In this document: piece by piece, positions 14,766-24,442 of the stretch
Layout: every line of letters starts with the position of its first letter
Numbering within the stretch: position 1 is the stretch's first letter
NCBI GenBank assembly: GCA_934438135.1
Contig: CAKSBP010000031.1
Span: 1-38,266, forward strand
From: an uncultured Clostridium sp.
GTDB lineage: Bacteria > Bacillota > Clostridia > Lachnospirales > Lachnospiraceae
Reading direction: 5' to 3'
DNA: 38,266 nt
Translations under genes and position numbers: made by a program
Notes under the pieces: model-generated
Databases searched by the model: none
What the model was told of the DNA's origin: nothing
What the model saw: the letters and a program-made list of their open reading frames with translations, nothing else

Positions 14766-17219
14766 TTACAGCTCTACTTTCACTTTATCCAGTTTCCAAA
14801 TCTGGGTTGCATATTCTTCAATTGTTCGGTCAGAACTGAATTTACCGGATTTTGCAACATTTAAAATAGCAGATTTTGCCCAGGCACTTTCGTTCTGGTA
14901 TGCTTCACTGACTTTCTTCTGTGCGGCTTCATAAGAACGGAAGTCTTTCAGAATAAAGTACTGGTCAGCTCTCTCTCCTCCATTTGATTCCAGCAGAGAG
15001 TTATAAAGTTCACGGAATAATTCCGGATTTTCTGGTGAATAGAATCCATTAATCAGCTGAGTCAGAACTGCACGGACATCCTGGTCAATATTGAAGATTT
15101 CTTTTGGATTGTATCCTCCATTCTGCTCGTAGCTGATTACTTCATCGGATGAAAGACCGAAGATAAAAGCATTTTCTTCACCGACTTCCTCTACGATTTC
15201 CACGTTGGCACCATCCATTGTACCGATTGTAAGAGCACCATTTAACATAAATTTCATGTTACCAGTTCCAGAAGCTTCTTTGCTGGCAGTAGAAATCTGT
15301 TCCGATACATCTGCTGCTGCAAAAATCATTTCTGCATTAGATACTTTATAATCTTCAATAAATACAACTTTAATCTTGCCATCAATAGAAGCATCATTAT
15401 TAATTACGTCAGCTACACTGTTAATTAGTTTGATGATTGCCTTAGCACGACGGTATCCTGCGGAAGCTTTTGCTCCAAAGATAAAGGTTCTTGGGAAGAA
15501 TTCCATGTCTGGATATCTCTTGATTTCGTTATATAAATGCATAATATGAAGAATATTTAACAGCTGTCTCTTATATTCGTGGAGACGTTTTACCTGTACA
15601 TCAAAAATGGATCTTGGATCTACAACAATGCCATTATGTTCTTTTATGTATTTTGCAAGACGAAGTTTATTCTGGTATTTGATGTTCATAAATTCTTTCT
15701 GGCATTTTAAATCATCTGCATAAACAGAAAGTTCATTAATATGTGCCAGATTTGTAATCCAGTCATCACCGATTTTGCTTGTAACCCAACCTGCTAACAG
15801 AGGATTTCCATGTAATAAGAAACGTCTCTGTGTAATTCCATTTGTTTTATTATTAAATTTATCTGGGAAATATTCATAAAAATCTTTCAGTTCCTGTTTC
15901 TTTAAAATTTCCGTATGTAATTTTGCAACACCATTTACAGAGTAGCCTCCGACAATTGCAAGGTTTGCCATCTTAATCTGTCCATCATAAATGATTGCCA
16001 TTTTTTCAATCTTATGATAGTTTCCAGGATAACGTGCCTGAATATCAATAATAAAACGGCGATTGATTTCCTCAATAATCTGATAAATACGTGGCAGAAG
16101 TCTTGAGAATAATTCAATTGGCCATTTTTCAAGTGCTTCAGACATAATTGTATGATTTGTATACGCACAGGTCTTTGTCGTTACTTCCCATGCTTCATCC
16201 CATTCCAAATCATAGCAGTCCATCAGAATTCTCATCAATTCAGCAACCGCAACAGTTGGATGGGTATCATTTAACTGAAATGCTACTTTTTCATAAAGCT
16301 TTCTGACATCGTTATGTTTCTCCATATATTTGGATACGGCTCTCTGTACAGAAGCGGAAACGAAGAAATACTGCTGTTTCAGACGAAGTTCTTTTCCTGC
16401 ATAATGATTATCATTTGGATACAGCACTTCGCAGATGGTACGTGCAAGGTTCTGCTGCTCGACAGCCTTCTGATAATCTCCCTTGTCGAAGGAATCCAGG
16501 TTAAACGTATCAATTGCTTCTGCATCCCAGATTCTTAATGTGTTTACAATGTTATTATTATATCCTACGATAGGCAGATCGTATGGTACCGCCATAACAG
16601 ACTGATAATTTTCCTGAATGAAACGGTCTCTTCCGTTGGCATCTTTGCGAATCGCAACATAACCGCCGAATTTAACTTCTGTTGCATATTCAGAACGTTT
16701 AATTTCAAATGGATATCCATTCTTTAACCAGTCATCTGGTGCCTCAATCTGGAAACCATCTTTAATTTTTTGTTTAAACATACCATATTTATATCGGATT
16801 CCACATCCATAAGCAGGGTATCCCAGTGTAGAAAGAGAATCCAGAAAACATGCAGCAAGACGACCAAGTCCTCCATTTCCTAACGCTGGATCCGGCTCCT
16901 GATCCTCTATGCTGTCTAAATCAAGTCCAAGTTCTTTGATTGCTTCCTTGATAACTTCATTTGCACTTAAATTTATAATAATATTTCCTAGTGCCCTTCC
17001 CATTAAAAATTCCATGGATAAATAATAAACAACCTTTGCATCCTGTTTTTCATATTCCTTATGAGTGGCCATCCACTGATCTACTACAATATCTTTTACT
17101 GCATAGGACACTGCCTGAAAGAGCTGCTGCTGGGTAGCTTCTGAAACTTCCTTACGATATAGGACCTTCAAATAATCGATAACGTTTTCCTTAAATTCCT
17201 TCTTCGTTATTTTATCCAT
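14766..17219 (-). CDS. glgP: Glycogen/starch/alpha-glucan phosphorylase
   Basis: The 817-residue GT35 enzyme is full length. Visible landmarks are YLSMEFLMGRALGNNI-like text (SMEFLMGRALGN), DPALGNGGLGRLAACFLDS, the KRLHEYKRQLLN motif, KASAGYRRAK, and the PLP motif EASGTGNMKFMLNGA with the Schiff-base Lys near residue 655. It removes glucose from glycogen or maltodextrin with phosphate, giving glucose-1-phosphate. GAGGAGG precedes the ATG. A weak promoter (TGGAAA, 16 bases, TATGAT near 17260-17295) lies upstream. No clear terminator is seen in the 100 bases before the SpoIIQ-like gene. No other glycogen genes are in the window. Confidence 0.97.
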   Translation of the reverse strand: MDKITKKEFKENVIDYLKVLYRKEVSEATQQQLFQAVSYAVKDIVVDQWMATHKEYEKQDAKVVYYLSMEFLMGRALGNIIINLSANEVIKEAIKELGLDLDSIEDQEPDPALGNGGLGRLAACFLDSLSTLGYPAYGCGIRYKYGMFKQKIKDGFQIEAPDDWLKNGYPFEIKRSEYATEVKFGGYVAIRKDANGRDRFIQENYQSVMAVPYDLPIVGYNNNIVNTLRIWDAEAIDTFNLDSFDKGDYQKAVEQQNLARTICEVLYPNDNHYAGKELRLKQQYFFVSASVQRAVSKYMEKHNDVRKLYEKVAFQLNDTHPTVAVAELMRILMDCYDLEWDEAWEVTTKTCAYTNHTIMSEALEKWPIELFSRLLPRIYQIIEEINRRFIIDIQARYPGNYHKIEKMAIIYDGQIKMANLAIVGGYSVNGVAKLHTEILKKQELKDFYEYFPDKFNNKTNGITQRRFLLHGNPLLAGWVTSKIGDDWITNLAHINELSVYADDLKCQKEFMNIKYQNKLRLAKYIKEHNGIVVDPRSIFDVQVKRLHEYKRQLLNILHIMHLYNEIKRYPDMEFFPRTFIFGAKASAGYRRAKAIIKLINSVADVINNDASIDGKIKVVFIEDYKVSNAEMIFAAADVSEQISTASKEASGTGNMKFMLNGALTIGTMDGANVEIVEEVGEENAFIFGLSSDEVISYEQNGGYNPKEIFNIDQDVRAVLTQLINGFYSPENPELFRELYNSLLESNGGERADQYFILKDFRSYEAAQKKVSEAYQNESAWAKSAILNVAKSGKFSSDRTIEEYATQIWKLDKVKVEL

Positions 17220-17320
17220 AACTGCCTCCTCATTATTATTTTTATGTATATTAAACCTGCTATCATATTTATTATACTACAATTTTCCATTGCAGGATAG
17301 TGAAAATCGATAGTTAATTG

Positions 17321-17363
17321 AAAAAAAAGGAATCCCCTATATTTCACAGAAGATTCCTCTTTT
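17321..17363 (-). terminator. Terminator of ileS
   Basis: AGGAATC (17328-17334) pairs with GATTCCT (17352-17358), extended by A/T pairs and followed by eight T on the minus strand. Confidence 0.85.
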
Positions 17364-17405
17364 GCAGAGCTGACAGCTTTTTACTGCCAACTCTGATTTT
17401 CGTAA

Positions 17406-20400
17406 TTATGCTTTCTTCTCAACTGCTATCCAAACGTCTTCTCCGTTGATATTCCAGTCTTTTTCAAATCCTTTCGTTTCTCCGAAAACAATGTTATCGG
17501 CTAAAACTTTTCCTTTGATTGTATCCTGGTTTCTTTCTACAACAGACTGAATCTTATCATTATTTTTTACATAAACATTGATTCTGTCAGTTACTTCGAA
17601 ATCAGCATCCTTACGCATAGTCTGGATTTTACTGATGACTTCTAATACATATCCTTCTTCAATCAGTTCTTCAGAAAGGTTTGTATCCAGAACAACTGTA
17701 ATGCCATCATCAGAATCGGATACATATCCTTCTTTCTGTGCAGCTTCAATTAATAAGTCATCCTGTTCAAACACTTCATCTTTACCTTCAAAGTTAAGAG
17801 TAAGTGTTCCCTTTTTATTTAACTCATCCATTGCTTTATTTCCATCTAATTCAGCAAGGAACTGTTTTAATGCATTAATCTCTTTACCAAAACGACGTCC
17901 AAGTGTACGAAGCTGTGGCTTGAAAGTATAAGAAGTAAAGTCTCTTACATCACTTGTGAACTTCACATCTTTTACATTTAACTCATCTGCAATAATTTCC
18001 TTGTAGAAATCAGAAAGTACAGTTTCGGCTTTTACATACATCATGCCGATTGGCTGTCTGTTTTTGATATTTGCTGTGTTACGGCAGGAACGTCCTAATA
18101 CAACGATATCAAGAACTTCTTCCATATCTTTTTCCAGCTGTTTATCAATGTGTGCTTCATTTACTTCTGGGAAGTCACATAAATGAATACTTTCTGGAGC
18201 AGTCTTATCAATGCTTCTTACTAAGTTTTGATAAATATCTTCTGTCATAAATGGAATCATTGGTGCTGCTGCTTTACAAAGCGTAACAAGTGCTGTATGA
18301 AGTGTCATGTACGCATTAATCTTATCCTGTTCCATTCCTTTCGCCCAGAAACGTTCACGTCCACGTCTTACATACCAGTTACTCATTTCATCTACGAACT
18401 GCTGTAATGCTTTCGCAGTTTCAGGAATCTTGTAAGCTGCAAGGTTCTCATCTACTGTTTTTACTACTGTGTTCAGTCTGGATAATAACCATTTATCCAT
18501 AACAGCTAATTTATCATATTCTAATTTATATTTTGTTGCGTCGAAATTATCAATATTTGCATACAATACAAAGAATGCATACGTATTCCATAAAGTACCC
18601 ATGAATTTACGCTGTCCTTCACGAACAGCTTTTCCATGGAAACGGTTTGGAAGCCATGGTGCACTGTTAATATAGAAATACCAACGAATTGCATCTGCGC
18701 CGTATTCCTGTAATGCATCAAATGGGTCAACTGCATTTCCTTTGGATTTTGACATTTTCTGACCATTTTCGTCCTGAACATGACCAAGAACGATAACGTT
18801 CTTATATGGTGCCTGGTTGAATAGAAGCGTTGAAATTGCAAGTAAGGAATAGAACCATCCTCTTGTCTGATCAACAGCTTCGGAAATAAAGTTTGCTGGG
18901 AACTGTTCTTTAAATAAATCCTGATTTTCAAATGGATAATGATGCTGTGCAAATGGCATGGAACCGGAATCGAACCAGCAGTCTATAACTTCTGGTACAC
19001 GGTGCATTGGTTTTCCACAATGAGGACACTTAATTGTTACCGCGTCGATGAATGGACGGTGTAATTCAATATCATCAGGACAGTTATCAGACATACTCTT
19101 TAATTCTTCAATGCTTCCGATTGCATGCTGATGTCCACATTCACACTCCCAGATGTTAAGTGGAGTACCCCAGTAACGGTTACGGCTGACACCCCAGTCC
19201 TGAACGTTTTCCAGCCAGTCGCCGAAACGTCCCTTTCCAATTGTCTTAGGAATCCAGTTAATTGTGTTATTGTTACGGATTAAATCATCTTTTACTTCTG
19301 TCATTTTGATGAACCAGGATTCTCTTGCATAATAAATTAGTGGAGTATCACATCTCCAGCAGAATGGATAGCTATGCTCAAATTTTGGTGCGCTGAATAA
19401 CAGTTTCTTTTCGCCAAGAAGTTTTAACACGCCTTCGTCTGCTTTCTTACAGAAAACGCCTGCGAAATCAGTAACTTCTTTTTTCATCTGTCCTTTTTCA
19501 TCTACTAACTGAAGGAATGGAAGATCATATTTTCTTCCCACCTTGGAATCGTCTTCACCAAATGCAGGAGCGATATGAACAACACCAGTACCATCTGTTA
19601 ATGTTACGTAGCTGTCACACACAACATAATAAGCTTTCTTTTTGTTTACCATGTTTCTTTCACCAGGATCACCCGGTGTACCATCTGCATTATTGAACGC
19701 ATAGTCGAATAATGGCACATATTCTTTGTACTCTAAGTCTTTTCCAATATAAGTTTCAACGATTTCGTATTTTCCGTCCAGAACGCTTAAAAGTGCTTCT
19801 GCAAGAATGTAATATTCTGTTGCCACAGCTGTGTCTTCTTCGCCTTCTTTTACGACATCTTCTTTTTCGTTCACCTGAACTTTAACTTTAACATAAGTTT
19901 CATCTGGGTTAACGCAAAGTGCAACATTAGAAGGAAGTGTCCAAGGAGTTGTTGTCCATGCTAAAATGTATTCGTTATCTGTTCCTTTTACAGGAAATTT
20001 TGCAATAGCAGATTTTTCTTTAACATCTTTATAGCCCTGTGCAACTTCGTGAGATGATAAAGGGGTTCCACAACGTGGGCAGTAAGGAACAATTTTATAG
20101 CCTTTGTATAACAGTTTCTTTTCCCAAATCTGTTTTAAAGCCCACCATTCGGATTCGATAAAGTTGTTGTCATAAGTTACATATGGATGTTCCATGTCAG
20201 CCCAGAAACCAACGGTTGATGAGAAATCTTCCCACATACCTTTGTATTTCCATACAGATTCTTTACATTTATCGATGAATGGCTCTAAGCCATACTGTTC
20301 AATTTGTTCTTTTCCATCCAGGCCTAATAATTTTTCTACTTCAAGTTCAACTGGAAGTCCGTGTGTATCCCATCCGGCCTTACGAGGAACTTTATAGCCT

Positions 20401-20624
20401 TTCATAGTTTTATATCTAGGAATCATATCTTTAATAACACGGGTTAAAACGTGTCCGATATGAGGCTTTCCGTTTGCTGTTGGTGGTCCGTCATAGAAAG
20501 TATAAGTTTCCCCTTCTTTTCTGGAATCAATACTTTTTTCAAAAATGTCATTTTCGTGCCAAAAACTCTCTACTTTTTTTTCTCTTTCAACGAAATTAAG
20601 ATTTGTCGATACTTTTTCGTACAT
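17406..20624 (-). CDS. ileS: Isoleucyl-tRNA synthetase
   Basis: The 1072-residue class I synthetase has HIGH (residues 55-58, GKPHIGHV), the editing domain in the middle, KMSKS (about 624, QKMSKSKGN) and an anticodon-binding region. It lacks the C-terminal Cys4 zinc motif of the bacterial type. Length and the extended C-terminal part are those of the eukaryote-like class (IleS2-type), common in Clostridia and often associated with low mupirocin sensitivity; that property is inferred. It charges tRNA-Ile and edits Val. Expression is controlled by the T-box at 20670-20915. GGAGG precedes the ATG. Confidence 0.97.
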   Translation of the reverse strand: MYEKVSTNLNFVEREKKVESFWHENDIFEKSIDSRKEGETYTFYDGPPTANGKPHIGHVLTRVIKDMIPRYKTMKGYKVPRKAGWDTHGLPVELEVEKLLGLDGKEQIEQYGLEPFIDKCKESVWKYKGMWEDFSSTVGFWADMEHPYVTYDNNFIESEWWALKQIWEKKLLYKGYKIVPYCPRCGTPLSSHEVAQGYKDVKEKSAIAKFPVKGTDNEYILAWTTTPWTLPSNVALCVNPDETYVKVKVQVNEKEDVVKEGEEDTAVATEYYILAEALLSVLDGKYEIVETYIGKDLEYKEYVPLFDYAFNNADGTPGDPGERNMVNKKKAYYVVCDSYVTLTDGTGVVHIAPAFGEDDSKVGRKYDLPFLQLVDEKGQMKKEVTDFAGVFCKKADEGVLKLLGEKKLLFSAPKFEHSYPFCWRCDTPLIYYARESWFIKMTEVKDDLIRNNNTINWIPKTIGKGRFGDWLENVQDWGVSRNRYWGTPLNIWECECGHQHAIGSIEELKSMSDNCPDDIELHRPFIDAVTIKCPHCGKPMHRVPEVIDCWFDSGSMPFAQHHYPFENQDLFKEQFPANFISEAVDQTRGWFYSLLAISTLLFNQAPYKNVIVLGHVQDENGQKMSKSKGNAVDPFDALQEYGADAIRWYFYINSAPWLPNRFHGKAVREGQRKFMGTLWNTYAFFVLYANIDNFDATKYKLEYDKLAVMDKWLLSRLNTVVKTVDENLAAYKIPETAKALQQFVDEMSNWYVRRGRERFWAKGMEQDKINAYMTLHTALVTLCKAAAPMIPFMTEDIYQNLVRSIDKTAPESIHLCDFPEVNEAHIDKQLEKDMEEVLDIVVLGRSCRNTANIKNRQPIGMMYVKAETVLSDFYKEIIADELNVKDVKFTSDVRDFTSYTFKPQLRTLGRRFGKEINALKQFLAELDGNKAMDELNKKGTLTLNFEGKDEVFEQDDLLIEAAQKEGYVSDSDDGITVVLDTNLSEELIEEGYVLEVISKIQTMRKDADFEVTDRINVYVKNNDKIQSVVERNQDTIKGKVLADNIVFGETKGFEKDWNINGEDVWIAVEKKA

Positions 20625-20669
20625 GATTTACCTCCTGAATTATTTTTCCGTATGTGTTCGGTTCAGCCT

Positions 20670-20915
20670 ATAACGTAAAAAAGCTCCCATCCAAACAGGA
20701 TGAGAGCGATAACTTTCATTTAACCACCTATTTACATACAATCATATGCTTTCCATATAACGGTGGACACCGGCTTAGCTTACTTGGAATCCGTTCAGCC
20801 TGCAACTTGGGAGTGATATTGGGAACTAACTACTCGCACCAGGCTTCCACTATCCCTGGTTCGCTTAAGCTTTGGATAAGTTCTTAATGTCTCCGTCTTC
20901 GTTTTTAAAATCAAT
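20670..20915 (-). promoter_or_regulatory. T-box riboswitch, isoleucine (ATC specifier)
   Basis: The leader of ileS has stem I with the distal GGTGGAAGCC-type loop, a specifier region reading AATATCAC with ATC (Ile) at 20817-20815, and the T-box sequence AAATAGGTGG (AGGTGG at 20729-20724). The terminator stem is GGATGAGAGC-type (GCTCCCATCC 20683-20692 with 20698-20707) followed by TTTTTT. Uncharged tRNA-Ile is expected to stabilise the antiterminator and allow ileS transcription. The T-box core is slightly divergent (AGGTGG rather than AGGGTGG). Confidence 0.93.
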
Positions 20916-20924
20916 ATTAGCCTT

Positions 20925-20953
20925 ATCATAGTATAAAATCCGTGGTTTGTCAA
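20925..20953 (-). promoter_or_regulatory. Promoter of the T-box/ileS transcript
   Basis: TTGACA (20953-20948), exactly 17 bases, TATGAT (20930-20925). Transcription would begin just upstream of T-box stem I. Confidence 0.85.
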
Positions 20954-21037
20954 TGCGTTCAATCATGAAATATTACTATATTTAGTTTTCCCTTTTTCTC
21001 CTTAAAAACGCATAAATAAACATGGTAATAATTTCAT

Positions 21038-21066
21038 TTGTACTCTCCTTTCATCAGCGATATAAT
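21038..21066 (+). promoter_or_regulatory. Promoter of the pectinesterase gene
   Basis: TTGTAC (21038-21043), 17 bases, TATAAT (21061-21066), 31 bases before the ATG. Confidence 0.65.
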
Positions 21067-21097
21067 GTTTTAAACATAAATAAAGGAGGCTTTTCAC

Positions 21098-22048
21098 ATG
21101 ATAACAGTAGCCAAAACAGCCCCTGCTGACTTTTCCAGCATACAAAGCGCAGTCAACAGCATTCAGGATCAGACATCGCCAGAAATCATTCTAATCAAAA
21201 GCGGTACATATGAAGAAAAATTAGAAATTAACCGGCCAAATCTTACTTTAAGAGGAGAAGACGTTGAAACAACAATCCTAACATTGGGACATGGTGCCTA
21301 TGACATATTAGAAAACGGCGAAAAACGTGGTACTTTCCGTTCTTACACACTATTCGTAAATGGGAATAATACTACGGTTGAAAATCTGACCATACAAAAT
21401 TCAGCAGGAGATGGACATATTGCGGGACAGGCTATTGCTGTTTATGCCGATGCGGACATGCTTACTTTCCGTGACTGCTGTCTCCTGGGACACCAGGACA
21501 CTTTATTTACCGGCCCACTTCCTCCCTCTGAAATCATTCCTGGTGGATTTAAAGGACCAAAAGAATATGCACCAAGAACCAACGGCAGACAGTTCTATGA
21601 CAGCTGCTATATCGAAGGAACCATTGATTTCATTTTCGGCAGTGCCACTGCTTATTTTGAAAACTGCGAAATCCATTCCAGAAAACTGCCTGATGGAGAA
21701 AGCGGATATGTAACTGCACCTTCTACCCCGAAAGGCCAGAAGTACGGCTATGTATTCAACTGCTGTAATTTCACAAGTGACTGTCACTCAGAAACCGTAT
21801 ATCTAGGACGTCCTTGGAGAAACTTTGCCAAAGCGGTTTTTATCGACTGTGAACTAGGTGCTCATATTAAAAAAGAAGGCTTCCATGACTGGGATAAAGC
21901 AGAAAGCCATGAAACAGCCTTTTTTGCAGAATATTTAAATTATGGTCCTGGTGCAAAACATGCCAAGCGTCCAGACTGGGTACAGCATCTCACGGAGGAA
22001 GAAGCAAAAGAATATACAAGAAATAACATATTAAATACTTCTATATGA
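21098..22048 (+). CDS. Pectinesterase (CE8 family), apparently cytoplasmic
   Basis: The 316-residue right-handed beta-helix enzyme has the CE8 landmarks: GHQDTLFT (about 130), DFIFGSATAYFENCEIHS with the catalytic Asp near 176, and YLGRPWRNFAKAVF with the Arg/Trp pair near 237. The upstream Asp/Gln of the active site are present in the GHQD and QAIAVYADADM regions. It removes methyl esters from pectin galacturonate. There is no signal peptide, so it would act inside the cell on imported oligogalacturonides. Excellent ribosome site (AAAGGAGG). No pectate lyase or uronate genes are adjacent, so it stands alone here. Confidence 0.93.
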   Translation: MITVAKTAPADFSSIQSAVNSIQDQTSPEIILIKSGTYEEKLEINRPNLTLRGEDVETTILTLGHGAYDILENGEKRGTFRSYTLFVNGNNTTVENLTIQNSAGDGHIAGQAIAVYADADMLTFRDCCLLGHQDTLFTGPLPPSEIIPGGFKGPKEYAPRTNGRQFYDSCYIEGTIDFIFGSATAYFENCEIHSRKLPDGESGYVTAPSTPKGQKYGYVFNCCNFTSDCHSETVYLGRPWRNFAKAVFIDCELGAHIKKEGFHDWDKAESHETAFFAEYLNYGPGAKHAKRPDWVQHLTEEEAKEYTRNNILNTSI

Positions 22049-22073
22049 ATAAATGATTTTGTTAAATAAAATA

Positions 22074-22113
22074 GGACGGGAGAATTTTATACAACCTCTA
22101 CCCGTCCATTTTT
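22074..22113. terminator. Bidirectional terminator after pectinesterase
   Basis: GGACGGG (22074-22080) pairs with CCCGTCC (22101-22107), followed by ATTTTTAT. The minus-strand flank is also T-rich, serving the small Cys-rich gene at 22122-22274. Confidence 0.8.
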
Positions 22114-22121
22114 ATTAAAAA

Positions 22122-22274
22122 TCATTTTAATTTTCCCTGATTTCTACATTCCATATCACATCTGATACAGCTGCCGCCACAACTGATTTTTCCACTCCGG
22201 ATATCCTTTATCTTTATGCAGATAATCCCTATGCAGGCTCCTGCTATTACTACACTCACAACAATGTCGGTCAT
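22122..22274 (-). CDS. FeoB-associated Cys-rich membrane protein
   Basis: The 50-residue product begins MTDIVVSVVIAGACIGIICI (one membrane helix), continues with KIKDIRSGKISCGGSCIRCD and ends MECRNQGKLK. The single helix followed by a GK-x-SCGGSC-type cluster is the pattern of the FeoB-associated Cys-rich family, small partners of ferrous iron transport. AAAGGAAG lies about 8 bases before the ATG. No feoA or feoB is in the window. It follows the subtilase gene by 44 bases on the same strand and may be read through from it. Confidence 0.78.
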   Translation of the reverse strand: MTDIVVSVVIAGACIGIICIKIKDIRSGKISCGGSCIRCDMECRNQGKLK

Positions 22275-22318
22275 ATATCAGTCTTCCTTTCTGAACTTCC
22301 CGATTTTATAAACAGCCT

Positions 22319-24265
22319 TTATTTCACGATAACCTTACAGGTTACTTTCTTTCCATTCTGTGTTTTTATGGTAATCGTTGCTTTTCCAGCGTTCCTTGCT
22401 GTTATTTTTCCTGCAGATGTAACCCCCGCTACACTTTTATTCGAAGATGTATACGTATATTTTACATATACATCAGAAGGCATCACGCTTGGATTTAATT
22501 GATATATCTTTCCGCTACGAAGAGTAATCGATGTTCTCCTAATTGTAACCTTTGTTGGTACCGGAATAGTTACCTTAATCCGCTTAATCTGTTCATTTCC
22601 ATTCTTATCAACTGCATAAAGTGTATAATAACCAGTCTTGGTTACCCGGAACTGATCTATTTCATCAAGCACCATTCCATTATTTCCACCATTAAAATCG
22701 TAGGTTGTCTTTCTTCCCGCAAGATATGCTGCCGTCTTAAAGCCAGCCGTTCCAACTTCTGTAAATGCTGCCTTTACAACAGCATAACCCTTCTTCTTGT
22801 ATATTGTAGTGGTAGTGGTAATTGTTGGTGCATCCACGTCTACTGAAACACCTCCAAATGCATCCACGATACCATTTGTCTGTACTTTTCCCTGAAGAAA
22901 ACTATCCGCTTTTGCACCAAGTACAATTCGCTGCTTTAACTGAGCCGCTGTCTGCTTGCCCAGGTATGAATACAGTAACGCTGCTACTCCACTGACATAA
23001 GGTGCCGCCATAGAAGTTCCACTCATATAGGCATATTTGTTTCCAGGAACTGTACTATAAATATCAGTTCCTGGTGCTCCAATGGTTGCCAGTGAAGCAT
23101 TATAGCTTGAAGTACTATGAAGTGCTCCATCCCATCTGATATTGGAAACCGCAATCGTATTGGTATATGTCGAATAACATGCCGGATACATAGGTTTTCT
23201 GCTTAAATTCACTCCATCATTTCCTGCAGCACAGATAAACAGCATATGTGAATTCTTCATATAATTACTCATCGCCAAATCATTATATTCCATGCCAAGG
23301 CTTAAATTGCAGATTTCCGCCCCATTCTCCTCTGCATACTTCATTCCTCGTAAAATACTGGCACTTGTAGCACCAACTGTTTCTTCATCTCCATTTACTT
23401 CGTCACAGAATACTTTTATCGGCATAATCTTTACATTAGCATTTCCCACAGCCCCCCAGACATTGTCGGTTCCATTTGCTGCAATAATACCGCTGCAATG
23501 AGTTCCATGTTCTATTTCATCTTTCAGGTCTTTATTATTTTTATATGTATTCCATCCATCGTAATCATCAATATAACCATTTCCATCATTATCAATGCCG
23601 TCACCAGGTATCTCATCTGTATTTTTCCAAAGACGTCCAGAAAGACCTTTATGAGAAATGTCAACACCAGAATCTACAACTGCTACAACGACTTCTTCCC
23701 CTGTTTTCCCTTGCATATTCTCCCAGATAGGGACAACATCCACATCAATTCCCTTGGCACATTGTATATTTTTTTTCCCAACTGCATATTGATCGTAAAA
23801 CTTCTGGGTTCCATCATTCCAAATTCCCCATTGATTGTAAGTAACCGTATTTCCAGCTGCTGTATACGTTCCTCTGTCTTTTGACAAAAGAGAATCCGAA
23901 GTACTATCCAGCCTGTAAACAAAATTCGGCTGATATAAGGTTACGATATTGCTTTTAGCTAATATATCCAACCCCTTTGATAAGCTTTCCTTATTTTTTG
24001 TCTTTAATACATATGTAATTTCATCATTCTTCGTTTCGTCCATTCCGGATCTGCTGATAAGTGCCTGTATCTCACTTTGGGATGCAGTCTTCTCAAATTC
24101 AACCAGTACCTCATTATTCACATAATCACTTAGGCTGTAACTTTCCTTCTGGCAGGTCTTGGTCTTTGCCACAATAACCTTTTTTGGCACTAGATTGCAA
24201 AGAACCATCCCCAAGCATAAAGTAAAGATTATCCCCCTTGCAGACCAGTTTCTTTTTTTACTCAA
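22319..24265 (-). CDS. Secreted subtilisin-like serine protease (S8) with Ig-like C-terminus
   Basis: From a TTG start the protein is 648 residues: signal peptide (about 1-34), an inhibitor-I9-like propeptide region, then an S8 domain. The catalytic triad is in VVAVVDSGVD (Asp, about 195), EHGTHCSGI (His, about 254) and SGTSMAAPYVSG (Ser, about 416). A calcium-site-like DNDGNGYIDD stretch follows the Asp. The C-terminal 80 residues are a BIG2-type Ig-like domain (SNKSVAGVTSAGKITARNAG). TTG is chosen because AGGAGGT lies 7 bases upstream and the signal peptide then starts correctly. Upstream in-frame ATGs lack ribosome sites, and the one at 24391 precedes the predicted promoter. Likely a secreted or wall-bound protease. 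Confidence 0.92.
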   Translation of the reverse strand: MSKKRNWSARGIIFTLCLGMVLCNLVPKKVIVAKTKTCQKESYSLSDYVNNEVLVEFEKTASQSEIQALISRSGMDETKNDEITYVLKTKNKESLSKGLDILAKSNIVTLYQPNFVYRLDSTSDSLLSKDRGTYTAAGNTVTYNQWGIWNDGTQKFYDQYAVGKKNIQCAKGIDVDVVPIWENMQGKTGEEVVVAVVDSGVDISHKGLSGRLWKNTDEIPGDGIDNDGNGYIDDYDGWNTYKNNKDLKDEIEHGTHCSGIIAANGTDNVWGAVGNANVKIMPIKVFCDEVNGDEETVGATSASILRGMKYAEENGAEICNLSLGMEYNDLAMSNYMKNSHMLFICAAGNDGVNLSRKPMYPACYSTYTNTIAVSNIRWDGALHSTSSYNASLATIGAPGTDIYSTVPGNKYAYMSGTSMAAPYVSGVAALLYSYLGKQTAAQLKQRIVLGAKADSFLQGKVQTNGIVDAFGGVSVDVDAPTITTTTTIYKKKGYAVVKAAFTEVGTAGFKTAAYLAGRKTTYDFNGGNNGMVLDEIDQFRVTKTGYYTLYAVDKNGNEQIKRIKVTIPVPTKVTIRRTSITLRSGKIYQLNPSVMPSDVYVKYTYTSSNKSVAGVTSAGKITARNAGKATITIKTQNGKKVTCKVIVK

Positions 24266-24323
24266 TCTTATTACCTCCTGATTTTCTGTGTGAGTCATTT
24301 CTATCATTATCTCTCTCTTGTCC

Positions 24324-24352
24324 ATCTTATCACAAGAATGCCGTGTTCTCAA
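24324..24352 (-). promoter_or_regulatory. Promoter of the subtilase gene
   Basis: TTGAGA (24352-24347), 17 bases, TAAGAT (24329-24324). The expected start near 24317 lies 52 bases before the TTG codon. Confidence 0.6.
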
Positions 24353-24442
24353 TAGCCTGACTTCCATTTGTTTCTTGCTTTCTCCCCTCATTTATGATAA
24401 TGTACATATAATATATGCAAAAATAAAAAAGGGAGTTGAACC

